From Dillenia suffruticosa (lineage: Eukaryota; Streptophyta; Magnoliopsida; Dilleniales; Dilleniaceae): a DNA stretch of 64,000 nt. Numbering within the stretch: the first letter of the stretch is position 1; each line of letters begins with the position of its first letter. The stretch is from NCBI GenBank assembly GCA_033439265.1, contig JAVTVX010000026.1, positions 7,317,001 through 7,381,000 of the forward strand, written 5' to 3'. Below are positions 1 through 11,689 of this stretch, piece by piece. The notes beneath the pieces are model-generated. The model searched no databases and was not told where the DNA came from. It saw nothing but the letters and a program-made list of their open reading frames with translations. A program made the position numbers and the translations under genes.

Positions 1-1061
1 ATGAAATAGGTAACAAAAGCATACTTCTATTTCAATGAATTTTGAACACAATTTCTAACTTTTTTCCTTCGTTTTTAAAATTTTTTAAAATTTTTCAATT
101 TTTTCCGCTTTTTCCGATTCTCGCTTTTTTCTCCTTTTTCTATTTCTTTTTTAATTTTTTTCTCAATGATCAATTACTTCAACAACGAGTGAAATTCTCA
201 ATAATCTTCTTCAAGATCTCGACAATAAATAAAAGAAGATATGAATGAAATATGATGATTGTGGTGGATGGAAAATGCTTGTTTAAGTGTTGAATAATGA
301 AATGCATATCTAAAAGAAATAAGGTATGATAATGAACAAAGAATATTTATTGATAACCGTTCATGGGCTCAAAGGGTAAAGGGGTCGTTAATGTGGGTAT
401 AAAAAATATGTAGCTGTCAAATTAAGGCTGCCAAGTGAGTGACTAGGGAAAATATCATAGGTAAGTTAGACTCCTATGATCCAAAGACAAATACCTAAAT
501 CATATCTAAGCCTTATGTTAGTTTTAATTTTAGAAAATAACATAAAAATTCATAAATATTATTTACAGGTCTCATTATTATTTTTTGTTCCTAATGACTG
601 GCATAATATTCTTTTTCTTTTTTGTTTCTGACTTATTGATATCCGAAATAATATTTCGATTAATTTTTCTTAAACTGTTATCGGACTCTTTTTAGAGAGT
701 GCTCTCTAAATATAGTTCTTTTTATTCATAAAATTCAAATTCGAATCTTGATTGAAAAATTTAACATTTTTCTCACTAAACTAACTTTTCGTTAGTATTA
801 TCATAGTATTCTGATTAACAAAATATAAACATTCCCCTCATATTAAATTATTTCATAAACTCCCTCTTAAAGAAGGATATATATCTCTCTCTTTAATGTA
901 AATTTTGACTCTTATAATCTCATAAACTAAAATAGAGACAGAAGAATGAAAAGTGCATTTGTCATTTAAATGAATACTATAGTTTATTCTAATAATTTTT
1001 ATAAATATCTCTATTATTTATTTATTTGTTTGTTTGTTTATGATTATTATTAGTATTATTA
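1..1061. other. AT-rich intergenic DNA, no gene seen
   Basis: I see no supportable gene here. The only open frame near the start is a phenylalanine-rich translation of a T-rich tract and has no plausible protein character. The stretch ends at the putative left terminus of a CACTA-like element. Confidence 0.6.
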
Positions 1062-2489
1062 CACTAAAAAAAATATACTTTTCTTAACTTTTTTTTACCA
1101 TTTCTGACATTTTACAAGCGACGTTAAAGAATATGATGACGACATAAAAAACGTCCGACAAAATATCAGAAAAAATTGATTGGGAATTTTTTTGACATTT
1201 GTAAATATATGTCGGAATCTTTGTTGACATTTATGTGAAAATAAATGTCGGCAAATACTAAATAATTTGTTGACATTTTAGAGTTGAAATATTGACAAAT
1301 CTAATCTATTTGCCAACATTTATCTTTAGACATGTCGACAAGGATTATGCCTTTTTTTTTTAAGTATGGTTTGTTTATGTTTGTTACCACAATCTGCTTC
1401 CAAACCCAAACCAAACTCAAATTTGTTCATCACATTGTCATAAACCACAATATCAAATATTCATAATATCAAATATAAATTATAATAACTCTAAATTTCA
1501 TATTTCATCAGTATTTTATGTTTTAAACAAACAATCATTCAATCATCAATACCATAACTCAGTGCTCCAATCAAATATAATACACTTATCACTTTTGAAC
1601 CACCACAAATAACCTATTACCACAAAACTTATTACTTCAAATATAATATACATTTTTAAGAAATAAACAAGCATCCACACATAAGTTTAAACCTCAAAAA
1701 TAAATATTTTATTAACAAAAACTCCGATAAATATATAAAAAAAATTAATGAACTAACATTCCATTACATACAAAATGTACATTGCCTCTCAAAACGTAGG
1801 ACCAACCCCTTATACAGAATGAAAGCCATCACCTTCACTAGGTGAATCATCATCAATTTGTAGAAAACAAAACTTAGTATGTCACGTAATATATTTCCTA
1901 CTATGTAAAGAACAAGAATTAGTATATTATCTCTTTTAAGATCTCAGAAAATATTTTCATATCTGGAAATTTTAAGTTAAACATTTGAAACAATATTTAA
2001 GATTTTTCTTTTGTTTTATTTGATTCACGATGCATTTTGGTTAACCTTTTGATAGAGTTAGCTTTTGTCTAAGAAGATAAGAATTTTCCATAGTAGCTGC
2101 TCGGTGTTGATTCCGTTCCTCCTCTAACTCTACCCTGACGTTCCTTATCGGTATCTTCTAGGATTATTCTATCCTCAGTTTGATTGATAGACTTTTGTGT
2201 TGAGCCCACTTGTTGAGTTGGCATCATTTTATCAGTTTGCTTCTATGTATACAAAATGCATGTAGAAATATTAGAACAAAATTGTGTAGAAATACTAGCA
2301 TAAATGCTTAGAAATAAAATATATTTAGGGTTCATATGTCTTACCATCATATTTATTATTTTATTATTTTATATTACCTAATCATATTTATTATTTTATA
2401 ATATTTTAAATTTACATTTTATTTTATTATTTTATATTTTAATTTTTTTAAAAATAATATTATTTTATTTTTTAAATATTTTATTATTT

Positions 2490-2815
2490 AGCGACAGGCC
2501 GCCGCTAAGTTAGTGACGAATTCGGGAATCTGTCGCTAACTTAGCAACGGATTTAGGAAATTCGTCGTTACCCTAGCGACGGATTTGGAAAATTCGTCGC
2601 TAATCTAGCGACGGATTCGGAAAATTCATCGCTAACCTAGCGACGGATTCCGTAATCCGTTGCTAAACTTAATTTTTTTTTTTTAAGTTAACATTTTATA
2701 TTTTATTTTATTTTATTATTGGTTAGTGACAGATTCGGAAAATTCGTCGCTAACCTAGAGACGGATTTGGAAAATTCGTCACTAACCTAGCGACGGATTC
2801 CGTAATCCGTTGCTA
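2490..2815. repeat. CACTA subterminal palindrome array
   Basis: About eight copies of GCGACGGATT...AATTCGTCGC alternate in opposite orientation, so each pair forms a short palindrome. Sparser, worn copies recur at 3,715-4,190 up to the CACTA terminus at 4,202. Such arrays are known in CACTA elements as binding sites for the TnpA-type protein. The array is interrupted by AT-rich filler. Confidence 0.6.
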
Positions 2816-3530
2816 AACTTAATTTTTTTAAATTAACATTTTATATTTTATTTTATTTTATTATTTTATATTTATATTTGTTAAAGAATAATATTATTTT
2901 ATTTTTTAAAATCTTTTATTATTTTATTTTAATTTAACATTTTATTATTTTATAAAGAATTATTATTTCTTTTATAATTAATATGTTATATGTTATTTTT
3001 ATTTTATTTTTTAAAAGAATAATATTATTTTATTATTTTAAATTTTTTATTATTTTATTTTAAGCTAACATTTTATAATTTTATTATTTTATAATAAATT
3101 ATGGTTTATATTATTTTATTTTTTATAAATCTTTTATTATTTTTAATTAATATGTTATATTTATTTTTATTTTATCTTTTTAAAGAATAATATTAATATA
3201 TTTTAAATTCATTTATTAATTTATTTTAAGTTAGCATTTTATTGTTTTATGAAAAATTATTATTATTTTTAATTAATATATTATATTTTATTTTTATTTT
3301 ATCTTTTTAAAGAATAATATTATTTTATTTTAAAAATATTTTAATATTATTTGTTAAACTAACATTTTATTATTTTATAACAAATTATCATTTTATATTA
3401 TTTTATTTTTATTAGTAAAATCTTAGAGTAAGATGATAAGTAAAAAAAAGAATAAAATTAGTTAGTTTATTTGGTCTGATGGTTGTGTGTTCTTATTATT
3501 TCATGCATACGTAGGTTCGAACAAGTGAGA

Positions 3531-3715
3531 GTCATGCGAAGGCATTTTTCACAAGGACGCGAGCCGGAGGCAGCAGGGCGGGTGCACGTGTAACGGGTGC
3601 GGGCGCGTGTAACGGAGCGAGAGGGTGTGTGGGTGGGGCTAACCTGTTTGGGGAGTGTATGGGCGTGTGAGTGGGTGGCAGCGGGATTGGGGCACGTGCG
3701 GCATGTTTGTTTGCT
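3531..3715. other. Isolated GC-rich island inside AT-rich element
   Basis: A 185-bp GC-rich block rich in GGGTG and CGTG words sits within DNA that is otherwise extremely AT-rich. It directly follows a tRNA-like stretch (TGGTCTGATGGTTGTGTG, then GGTTCGAAC at about 3,511). The minus-strand open frame covering it has cysteine/arginine/threonine low-complexity composition and is not convincing as a protein. It may be part of the CACTA-like element's GC-rich control region or an inserted fragment. Confidence 0.35.
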
Positions 3716-4559
3716 TTTAGCGATAGATTTGAAATCCATCATTAAATTAAATATATAATTAAATAAAATATATATAAATTATAAATATACATTAGTGACG
3801 GATTTCAAATCCGTTACTAAATTTAATATATAATTAAATAAAATAAAATATTTAAATAAAAAATATATAAATTATAAAATATAAATTAAATAAAAAATAT
3901 ATAAATTTAATATTAATATAATAATTAAATAAATTATAAATTATAAATTTAGCGACAAAAATTAAATATCCATCGCAAAATTTAGTGATGAATTTGGGAT
4001 TTTCGTCGATAATTTTAGCGATGAAAAATTTTCTAACGCTATTTTAGCGACAAATTTCTAGTTTTCGTTATTAAATTTTTGTTACGTATCATTAGCAATA
4101 AAAAATTTTTTATCGCTAAATTCGTTACTAATATTTTTAGCGACAAATTTTTCTAAAATTTTCGTTACTAAATCCGTCACTAAAATCGTATTTTTTGTAG
4201 TGTTGGATCTCTTTTTACCTCTCCTTTCTCTCCCCAATCCTTCATGAGGAAAGAAATTTCGAAAAAATGAAAGCTTTCAATGACAGTTTCTATTGAAATG
4301 TTTGGAAAAGTTACCACTAGCACTATTTTTTGTGGTATAAAATTGATTTTATCAATATTTTTGTTAATAAATGTTATAATAAAAAATATTAGTGACGAAT
4401 TCTTTAAATGTTGATAAAAGACTATTGAAAAAAATCTTATTTTTGTAGTATTGTGATTGTGGTGGTGGTGGTTATTATTGTTATAGTTATATTGTTAAGA
4501 GGTTTCTAGAAATGAATAAATATAAGTATCGTCCTTCGGTTGGAGAGTCTTGACCTGTT

Positions 4560-6006
4560 GATTGTTTACCAAATTATTGTGAATTTTAAAAAAAAATTAT
4601 TTAAATATGATAATTTATTGTTTGTTCCCAAAATATTGATTTCGCACTCTTGAAATGTGAAATTAGCATTTTTTAAGTTTTTATTTTTTTTGTTTTAAAA
4701 AATCGATTTCACACTCTAATTGGTTTTTTGCTTTTTTTTATTTCAAAAAATACAAGTGTGGATTCGAGTCTCAAATTTGAGACTATGAGACATTAAAGTG
4801 ATAACCATTACACCACAACATATTGTGTGGTTATTGTTATTTTTTTCTTTTATATTTTAATTTTTAAACAACTCAATATATTAAAATAATTAATATTTAT
4901 ATAAAAATTATTTTATATTTTATATTGTATATTTTCTTACATTTAATAAATTATTTTCTTATTTGATCATAATTTTATTTTTTACATTATTTGTTTTATA
5001 ATTAAACATCTCAATATATTCAAATAATTAATATTTATATAAAAATACTTTTATATTTTATATTACAAATTTTCTCACATTTAATAAATTATTTTCTTAT
5101 TTGATAATAATTTTATTTTTAAAATTATTTGTTTATAATTAAACAACTCAATATATTAAAAAACATAAAATTACAATAAAAATTCTTTTATGTTTTATAT
5201 TACATATTTTCTCACATTTAATAAATTATTTTCTTATTTGATTATAATTTTATTTTTTATATTATTTGTTTTATAATTAAATAAATCAATTTTTTTATAT
5301 TATTTATTGTATAATTATTTATTTAATAAATATATATTATTAATTATAAAATAAATAACATAAAAAATAAAATTATGATCAAATAAGAAAATAATTTATC
5401 AAATGTGAGAAAATATGTAATGTAAAATAAAAAAGAATTTTTATATAAATATTAATTATTTTAATATATTGAATTTTTTAATTATAAAGCAAATAATATA
5501 AAAAATAAAATTATGATAAAATAAAAAAATAATTTATCAAATGTGAGAAAATATGTAATATAAAATATAAAAGAATTTTTATAAAAATAATAATTATTTT
5601 AATATATTGACTTGTTTAAAAGTTAAAAAAAAAAAAAAAAAACAACAACCACACAACATGTTGTGGTCCGGTGGTTATTATTTCAATATCTTATAGTCTC
5701 GACTCTGAGATTCGAATCCATATATTTGTTTTTTTTGAAACAAAAAAGAATGGGAAACCGGTTCGAGTCCAAAACCGGTTTCGCACTCTAAGAATGCGAA
5801 ACTGGTTTCCCACTCAAATCGGTTTCGTAATAAACCAATTTCATACTCTCAAAGTGCGAAACCGATTTTTTAAAACAAAAAAATTTAAAACTTAAAAAAT
5901 GCTAATTTCACACTCTTAGAAAGTGTAAAATCAAGATTTTGGGAATAATAAAATCATCATATTTAAATAATTTTTTTAAATTCACAAAAATTTAGTAAAT
6001 AATCCA
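4560..6006. mobile_element. Fold-back transposon, near full-length palindrome
   Basis: The ends are inverted: GATTGTTTACCAAATTATTG on the left matches the reverse complement of the right end with few mismatches. The inverted relationship continues inward through CGCACTCT/AGAGTGCG-type blocks and an ACCACACAACA block. The centre holds three direct copies of a roughly 137-bp AT-rich unit (from about 4,867, 5,004 and 5,141), facing about two inverted copies at 5,340-5,610. The duplicated locus at 26,160 lacks the element and shows a single TGACTTATC where this copy has TGACCTGTT and TGAGCCGTG on either side. That supports a worn 9-bp target duplication, as expected for Mutator-like elements. No transposase is encoded. 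Confidence 0.75.
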
Positions 6007-6429
6007 TGAGCCGTGCCAACGTCAAAGTCAATTGAAAGAAATTAATAATTCCCTCGTTTTAACGGTGCTAAATTATTTTATACAAATAAACTGTTAGATG
6101 ATAATTAAAGCAAACTGATAACTTGCTTTCTTTGCTAAAAAATGAAAAAGCAAGCGATAATGTTTTTTTATTTTCGTATATAAAAGATGAATTCTTTGAC
6201 ATCGGTCCAGTTACATTATGAAAAATTAAAATAAAACTCTATCCAAATATAATTTGATTTAGTGTCAGGATAGAGTTTAATTGGAACAAGAATTACGATT
6301 GAATGATGTAGATTTATTGCATTTTATTTTATTTTTTGATTTATAGAATATAATTGAGATCGAGAATTGGTACATAATTGTCTCCGGAAACTAGGGATGT
6401 AATTCAATCAAAAATTATAATATTTAGAG

Positions 6430-7070
6430 TAAATTTGGTTGGAGTGTAAAATAATAAAAGGGGGGGATTGGAAGTAAAATTGAAGTGAAATGACTTTTTT
6501 CATTCGTTTGGTAAGAAATGAAATATGGACGGGAAGTAAAAGTAGAACGTAATCACAATCTCTCCCCTCTTATGGTTTTATTTTCGTCCCAAAGTGGATG
6601 GATTGGAAAGAAAATGAAGTTTTTTTATAAATTTATACTTATCTTTTTTTGATATTTATGAAATTGTTTATCTATTTCAATTTTATTTAATACAAAGTAA
6701 TAAAATTTAATTTTTTATCGATTTTATTGGACAAATTCTTTTTTCATTAATGATAGAGATTTTATTTTTTTTACATTACTGTTCTAATTTAATTTAATAT
6801 AAAGTAATAATGAAAATAGTTTGTAAAAACAGAAAAATATATTAAATAACTATTTTTTAGAAAAAAAAATTATATTTTCAGAAAAATATTTTAAATTAGA
6901 AAAATAAAAAAATTATGTGACGAAAAATATTAAAAATATTATTTTACTAGAGTAAAATAGTCCAATTAAAAAAAAAAAGATAATATTTCCTTTCACTTTT
7001 CATTCCAATCAAACAAAAAAAGATATTAGTTATTTCATTCTCTTCCATTCCTACTAAATAAAAAGGAAGG
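6430..7070. mobile_element. MITE-like insertion in duplication copy 1
   Basis: The segment has no counterpart in duplication copy 2, where different sequence occupies the same place. Its ends are roughly inverted (TTTGGTTGGAGTGTAAAA against TTTTCATTCCAATCAAAC). That end type is common in plant non-autonomous DNA transposons. No coding capacity and no exact target duplication were found. Confidence 0.35.
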
Positions 7071-10000
7071 AAATACATTTATTTCTATCGGGTAAAATAA
7101 ATGTTCCCCTTCTCTTCTCCCTCTTCCTCTCCTTTTCGCGAACCAAATTTACCTTTAGATTTATTAAGAAAAAATAAAAATAAAAATCACAGTATTACAC
7201 GAAGGTTACAAGCACCCATTACACGCGCAAGCCAAAATCTTCCTTTTCGTAAAAGGCGAAAGAATAGTTCATTATGTTCTCACCAAAACTCCGGTACCTA
7301 ACCATCTCCCATAAACTAACATTTGTGTTCAACCTAACCATCCCCGGAAGATCCCACACTTCTCCAAAGCCCAGACATCTTGCTTTTCTCCGGCTAATCA
7401 ACAACAATAATATAACAAACCTATCAAGGCATAATACAACTTTACACTATTAAGTATTCTTAAAAAAAAAATTAATAAATCTAAATCATATCATTTTAAT
7501 TGGGTAAAAAGGTTGACTCCTATACCTACTCAAATAACTTAAAACTCATGGCTATAGAAAAAGAATTTCGTCCGATATCATCCCTTCTCATGCAAAGCAA
7601 ACAATTAAAAAAAAAAAGAATTTCATATCCTTCTAATTATTAATATTTTTAGTTAGACTAACACTACAGTTAATCATTTTTTTTCCTATAAATCACTGGT
7701 ACCTGATAATTACATTAAATATAACTAAATTTGATTCGAATCGAATTGAGTTTTAAGAGACAAAACTCTCCCATTAATCTAATTTTGGATTTGTTTGTTT
7801 AAAGTTAAATTAAATTTGAATTTATTTTCGGTTAGAAAAATTAATCCGAAAAAAAAAAAAAAAAAAAATCTAGAGAGTGGAAAACGCCAGCGGATATGCC
7901 AACCAGACAAGGTGTGCGAGGACATTATTGGACATACCAGGCTTAAGGCACACATGCTTAAGAAGATTCAAAAATTCTATTCGCAGAAAAGGAAATTCTC
8001 AATTCAAATTAAATCGTGGAACATGAGATGGAAAAGTCTTTTATTAATGTTGGTCTAAGCCATGCAACTCGTACAAGTCTTTACATTAACATCACCGAAA
8101 AGCTAGTTTTAAACATCTAGAAGGGAAGTTAATCAAATTGAGAGATTTCAATAGAACAGATTTATCGTCAACTGTCGGAAATATATCAAACCAAATAAAT
8201 TATAGAATAAATAGATTAAATTTTATATTACAATTTATATATTAATTAATTAAATATATGTTTGAATTAATAAAAATATATTAACAATTTTGAGTTTTAA
8301 CTTATATAGCATAGAAGAAACATGTGAAGCCTTTGGAAACTACTTCTTCCTCTTCCACTTTCGCTTCTCACTTTTTTGTAATAATACGACACTTTATCTT
8401 ATTTTTATTTGTTAATATTTTTAATTAAGAGAAAAGTGAAAAATGTAATTTATTATTTATGACTAAATGTAGAATTGTAAGATTTATCAAAGAACAGGAT
8501 AATCTATTTCATGAGATTACGTTGCATGGTGTTTCTAGATGGATAGGATTTAGATGGGGTTTGTTCAAAGTCTCTGGATCCCAGTTGTGAGGCAACTGTT
8601 CCAGAGTATTGGTATACCATTCCAAAAATGGTTATGACTGGAATGGAACCTGTCCCACAGGCTCACGTAACTTGACCCCTCCATTGATCATGGCTATTTC
8701 ACATTGGGGATTCAAAAGATCACTGTTTTGGTCAGCCCATATTCTCGTTTCAGTGGACCCCCTTGTCAATTAGATAACGTGGCAATAGACTTTTCCCTCT
8801 CCCCTTCTTCTTCTGCTTCTTCTTTTTTTTAAGGGATTATTTTTTAAAAAGTTATCGACAAAAAATAAAAGAAAAAAGAGGCCTACTGCCTACTAAGAAA
8901 TGCCAATTTAGCCGCCATTCAAATAAAAATTATGAAAAAAGTTGATAGCATGCAAAGAATCAGACTGAAGCAGTAAAAGGCAAAAGCCTTTTTCCAAGCA
9001 AAATTAAGGCCATAAAGAAGGTAATACTGGGAGTGAAGTTGATAACATACTTGCATTTGCATATCGCATAGCATTGATGTGCCCATGCAGGATGAATTTT
9101 AATATATAGTTACCTTTACTGGTGCAATATTGCATGAACTTATATTATTATCAAATATTGCCTAATATTGATATTATATATCATATATTTCCTATATGTA
9201 TTAGTGATCATGAAAATATTAAATTTAATTATAAAATGCATTAGATCTTATTTGAATTAGGTCTTAAGATATTGCAAAATGATATTACTTATTAATATTA
9301 ATATTGCCATGTAAAGCTTGCTGAAAAAAAAAAAGAAGGAAGATCTCTACGTGTCATAACCAAACTAATCTTGGTACGTCTAGTGGATGTCTTCCCACGT
9401 TATAAAAATTCTAAAATCTCAAATATAGTTCAAAAAAATAAAATTTACTTTAGTTGTCTGATCTTGATAAATAAATATTATCTTTAAATTGGCATAGAGG
9501 GGGAACTTTAATTGGTATATGCCGAATTGATTGTAATTATTATTGTTGTTGTTGTCGGTAATAGTTCAGATATGGATTTGCAGAGAAAAAACAAGTTTTG
9601 CTTTTAAAAGATAAAAATAAAAAAAGCAAAACATTTTCCAGAGAAAAAGAGATTCTGTAAGACGCAAAAACAAAGAGACTCGGCCAAAGAAACAAAGAAT
9701 TTTTTTTATGTTAATTTTGTAAAATTAGAGAGGGAGAGAGAAAAATTCAATTAATCCTTGATCCCATATGAGACGTGTTGAGCTCTCAAACCTTTATACG
9801 TTTTTGATAGGTTTCACTGGCTTCCAATTATGTTGTATTTATTTTCAGAAAAATTTCTGGAAAGATAATATTTTCCTATGTTTGTTTTACTAAAATTTCT
9901 CAAAGCTAAAAAATATTATCACAGTGAAAAGAAAGTTAAGAAAATTAACAGCAAGAAATTTATTTTCCTAGTAACTAAAAAAGGACCGAAAATAGAAATT

Positions 10001-10079
10001 AACAAAAATATCATTGTACCTACGTATTTTGATAATGAATAAATTAGCTTAAATTAGTAAGAAAATTATGGTTAAAAAT

Positions 10080-10833
10080 CAAACTAAATCGACAAATACC
10101 TCAAACTAGTCGACAAATGATCAAAGAACAGCACGTCAGTCAACCAGGTCATCAAAGTAGTCGACTAAGTTAAAAAAAATACAAGAAAAGATAATATAGC
10201 TAACTATCGCATAAACTCTGTTAACTAAGTAACATTTGAAAAACATATTAGATATGTAGGAGATTTCGACTAAAACTCTTGAATACTTAAGAAATTTTTA
10301 AGAACTCTGACAACCTAGTTAACTAATCCAGGAAAGTTGTCAACAGGACTTTTGAATACTTAGAAAACCCGCTTTTGATCATTAAAGATAATTGAATTAA
10401 CATCCTAGAGACGTCGACTAATCCTATTAAGACTTGAAAACATAGTCAATAGAACAAAAAGCTTAGTCGAGTACTATGACATAAATTTCATTAAGAAGCA
10501 TGAGTTGCTAATTAGTCAACCAATACATTAGTTTAGTCGACTAAATCTAATAGTCGACATAATCTTGAACTTAATCTGCTATCATATTCCTTATACCCAC
10601 CCCATTCGACTAAAATTCTATCTTATTTGACTAAATAGATCAATTTAGTCAACATTCAACTAAATATAGTCTACCAGGCAAAAATCTCAAAATACATTGA
10701 TCAACTAACTTTCTGGGTCTTTCGACTATATAAGAAATCTATTCGACACATAATAAATTCGAGTTTGCACATAATGGATAAAATGAACGCATATTACACA
10801 CTAGCCAACTAAGATAGTAGAATTGTTGACTAA
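10080..10833. repeat. GTCGAC-motif array, locus A (left part)
   Basis: More than 20 exact or near copies of AGTCGACTAA (variants TTCGACTAAA, AGTCAACTAA, GTTAACTAAG) occur at irregular spacing in otherwise ordinary AT-rich DNA. The array was interrupted by the CACTA element inserted at 10,834 and continues after it at 20,382. Related arrays lie at 23,700, 54,440 and 59,990. Confidence 0.7.
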
Positions 10834-10847
10834 CACTACAAAAAAAC
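10834..10847 (+). repeat. CACTA left terminal inverted repeat
   Basis: CACTACAAAAAAAC is perfectly mirrored at 20,365-20,378. The match continues imperfectly through GTATTT. Confidence 0.97.
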
Positions 10848-11049
10848 ACGGTATTTGCGACGGACGTTTGCGACAAATTATTTTTGTTGCTATTTTGCGA
10901 CGAATTTGGCAGCTAATAAACATTTCATCACCATTTTCCAACGATATTAGCAACGAAAAAAATTTCGTAGCTCAATTAGCGACGAAATCATTGCTCGTCG
11001 CTAAATTTGCGACGAAAACGAATTTGTCGCAGATTTGAGCGACAAAAAA

Positions 11050-11515
11050 TAAATTGGTTGCGCATATCAGCAACGTTTCAGCGACGAACATCAAGTTCGT
11101 CGTAGATTTCAACGACGAATGCATAGTTCGTCGCACCTCTCAGCGACGAACGCGGTGTTCGTCGCTGATCCCTGCGACGAACGCCCTGTTCGTCGCTGAC
11201 TTCAGCGACAAAGGCGCTATTAGTCGCTGATTCCAGCGACGAACGCGCTGTTCGTCGCGGATCCCTGCGACGAACGAGCAGTTCGTCGCTGATTTCTGCG
11301 ACCAACGCCCTGTTCGTCGCTGACTTCAGCGACGAAGGCGCTGTTCGTCGCTGATAACAGCGACGAACGCGCTGTTCGTCGCGGATCCCTGCGACGAACG
11401 AGCAGTTCGTCGCGGATCCCTGCGACGAACGCCCTGTTCGTCGCTGATTCCTGCGACGAACGCGCTGTTCGTCGCTGATTCCTGCGACGAACGCGCAGTT
11501 CGTCGCTGAATCGGT
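11050..11515. repeat. Left subterminal array of 14 palindromes
   Basis: Fourteen units of the form GCGACGAAC-5 bp-GTTCGTCGC are spaced about 31 bp apart by spacers such as TGATCCCT. Most are perfect 9-bp-arm inverted repeats. In CACTA elements such subterminal repeats bind the TnpA-type protein and bring the ends together. Several spurious open frames run through the array because its period is close to a multiple of three. Confidence 0.92.
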
Positions 11516-11634
11516 TGCAAAATATTTTTAATGCTCCTTTCCTCTACCTCTCTTTCCTCACTTTCCTCTCCCTCTCATCCTCCTCTCCCTCTCTTCCCCG
11601 CGGTGGTCTCCCTCCAACGAGGTACTCTCTCTCT

Positions 11635-11643
<9 letters not shown>

Positions 11644-11673
<30 letters not shown>
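11644..11673. repeat. (CT)n microsatellite
   Basis: About 15 uninterrupted CT units lie between the palindrome array and the GC-rich array, upstream of the TnpD-like gene. Confidence 0.95.
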
Positions 11674-11674
<1 letters not shown>

Positions 11675-11689
11675 GTTCCGGCGGCATTG

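Larger units (their letters stand above)
1062..4450. mobile_element. Decayed, probably nested CACTA-like transposon
   Basis: The left end begins CACTAAAAA preceded by TTA; the right end is ...TTTTTGTAGTA followed by TTG, which fits a worn CACTA terminus pair with a 3-bp target duplication. Near both ends the DNA contains repeated GACATTT/GTCGG subterminal motifs (about 1,110-1,340). A second, better CACTA terminus (...TTTTTTGTAGTG) lies inside at 4,191-4,202. It belongs to a different subterminal family (GCGACGGATT), so one CACTA copy probably sits within another. I found no matching inner left terminus. A weak minus-strand frame at about 2,040-2,230 could be a remnant of a TnpA-like gene, but this is only a guess. 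Confidence 0.5.
4480..10010 (+). repeat. Direct segmental duplication, copy 1
   Basis: This segment aligns along its length with 26,090-30,545 in the same orientation. Matching landmarks include TTTCTAGAAATGAATAAAT (4,501 and 26,129), CATCCCCGGAAGATC (7,340 and 27,054), GAGGACATTATTGGACATAC (7,918 and 27,619) and CTTGATCCCA near 9,760 and 30,320. Neither copy holds a convincing coding frame; matching islands at 7,880-8,060 and 8,300-8,760 may be promoter, UTR or dead exon sequence. Copy 1 carries a fold-back element at 4,560-6,006 and a MITE-like insertion near 6,430-7,070 that copy 2 lacks. Confidence 0.85.

Noticed and set aside
42..248. 68-codon phenylalanine-rich open frame
   Set aside because: It is a translation of a T-rich tract with no plausible protein composition or neighbouring gene signals.
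3467..3742. 91-codon minus-strand frame over the GC-rich island
   Set aside because: Low-complexity His/Thr/Arg/Cys composition follows from the GGGTG/CGTG repeats.
5655..5720. tRNA gene
   Set aside because: A B-box-like GATTCGAATCC and a weak A-box are present, but no cloverleaf with an acceptor stem can be formed by eye.
5671..5895. 74-codon frame in the fold-back element
   Set aside because: It lies in one arm of a palindrome and alternates with its complement in the other arm; no protein character.
11050..11520. Regularly spaced palindromes resembling a CRISPR array
   Set aside because: Spacers are about 8 bp and themselves repeated, the host is a plant, and the array lies at a CACTA end, where such repeats are expected.
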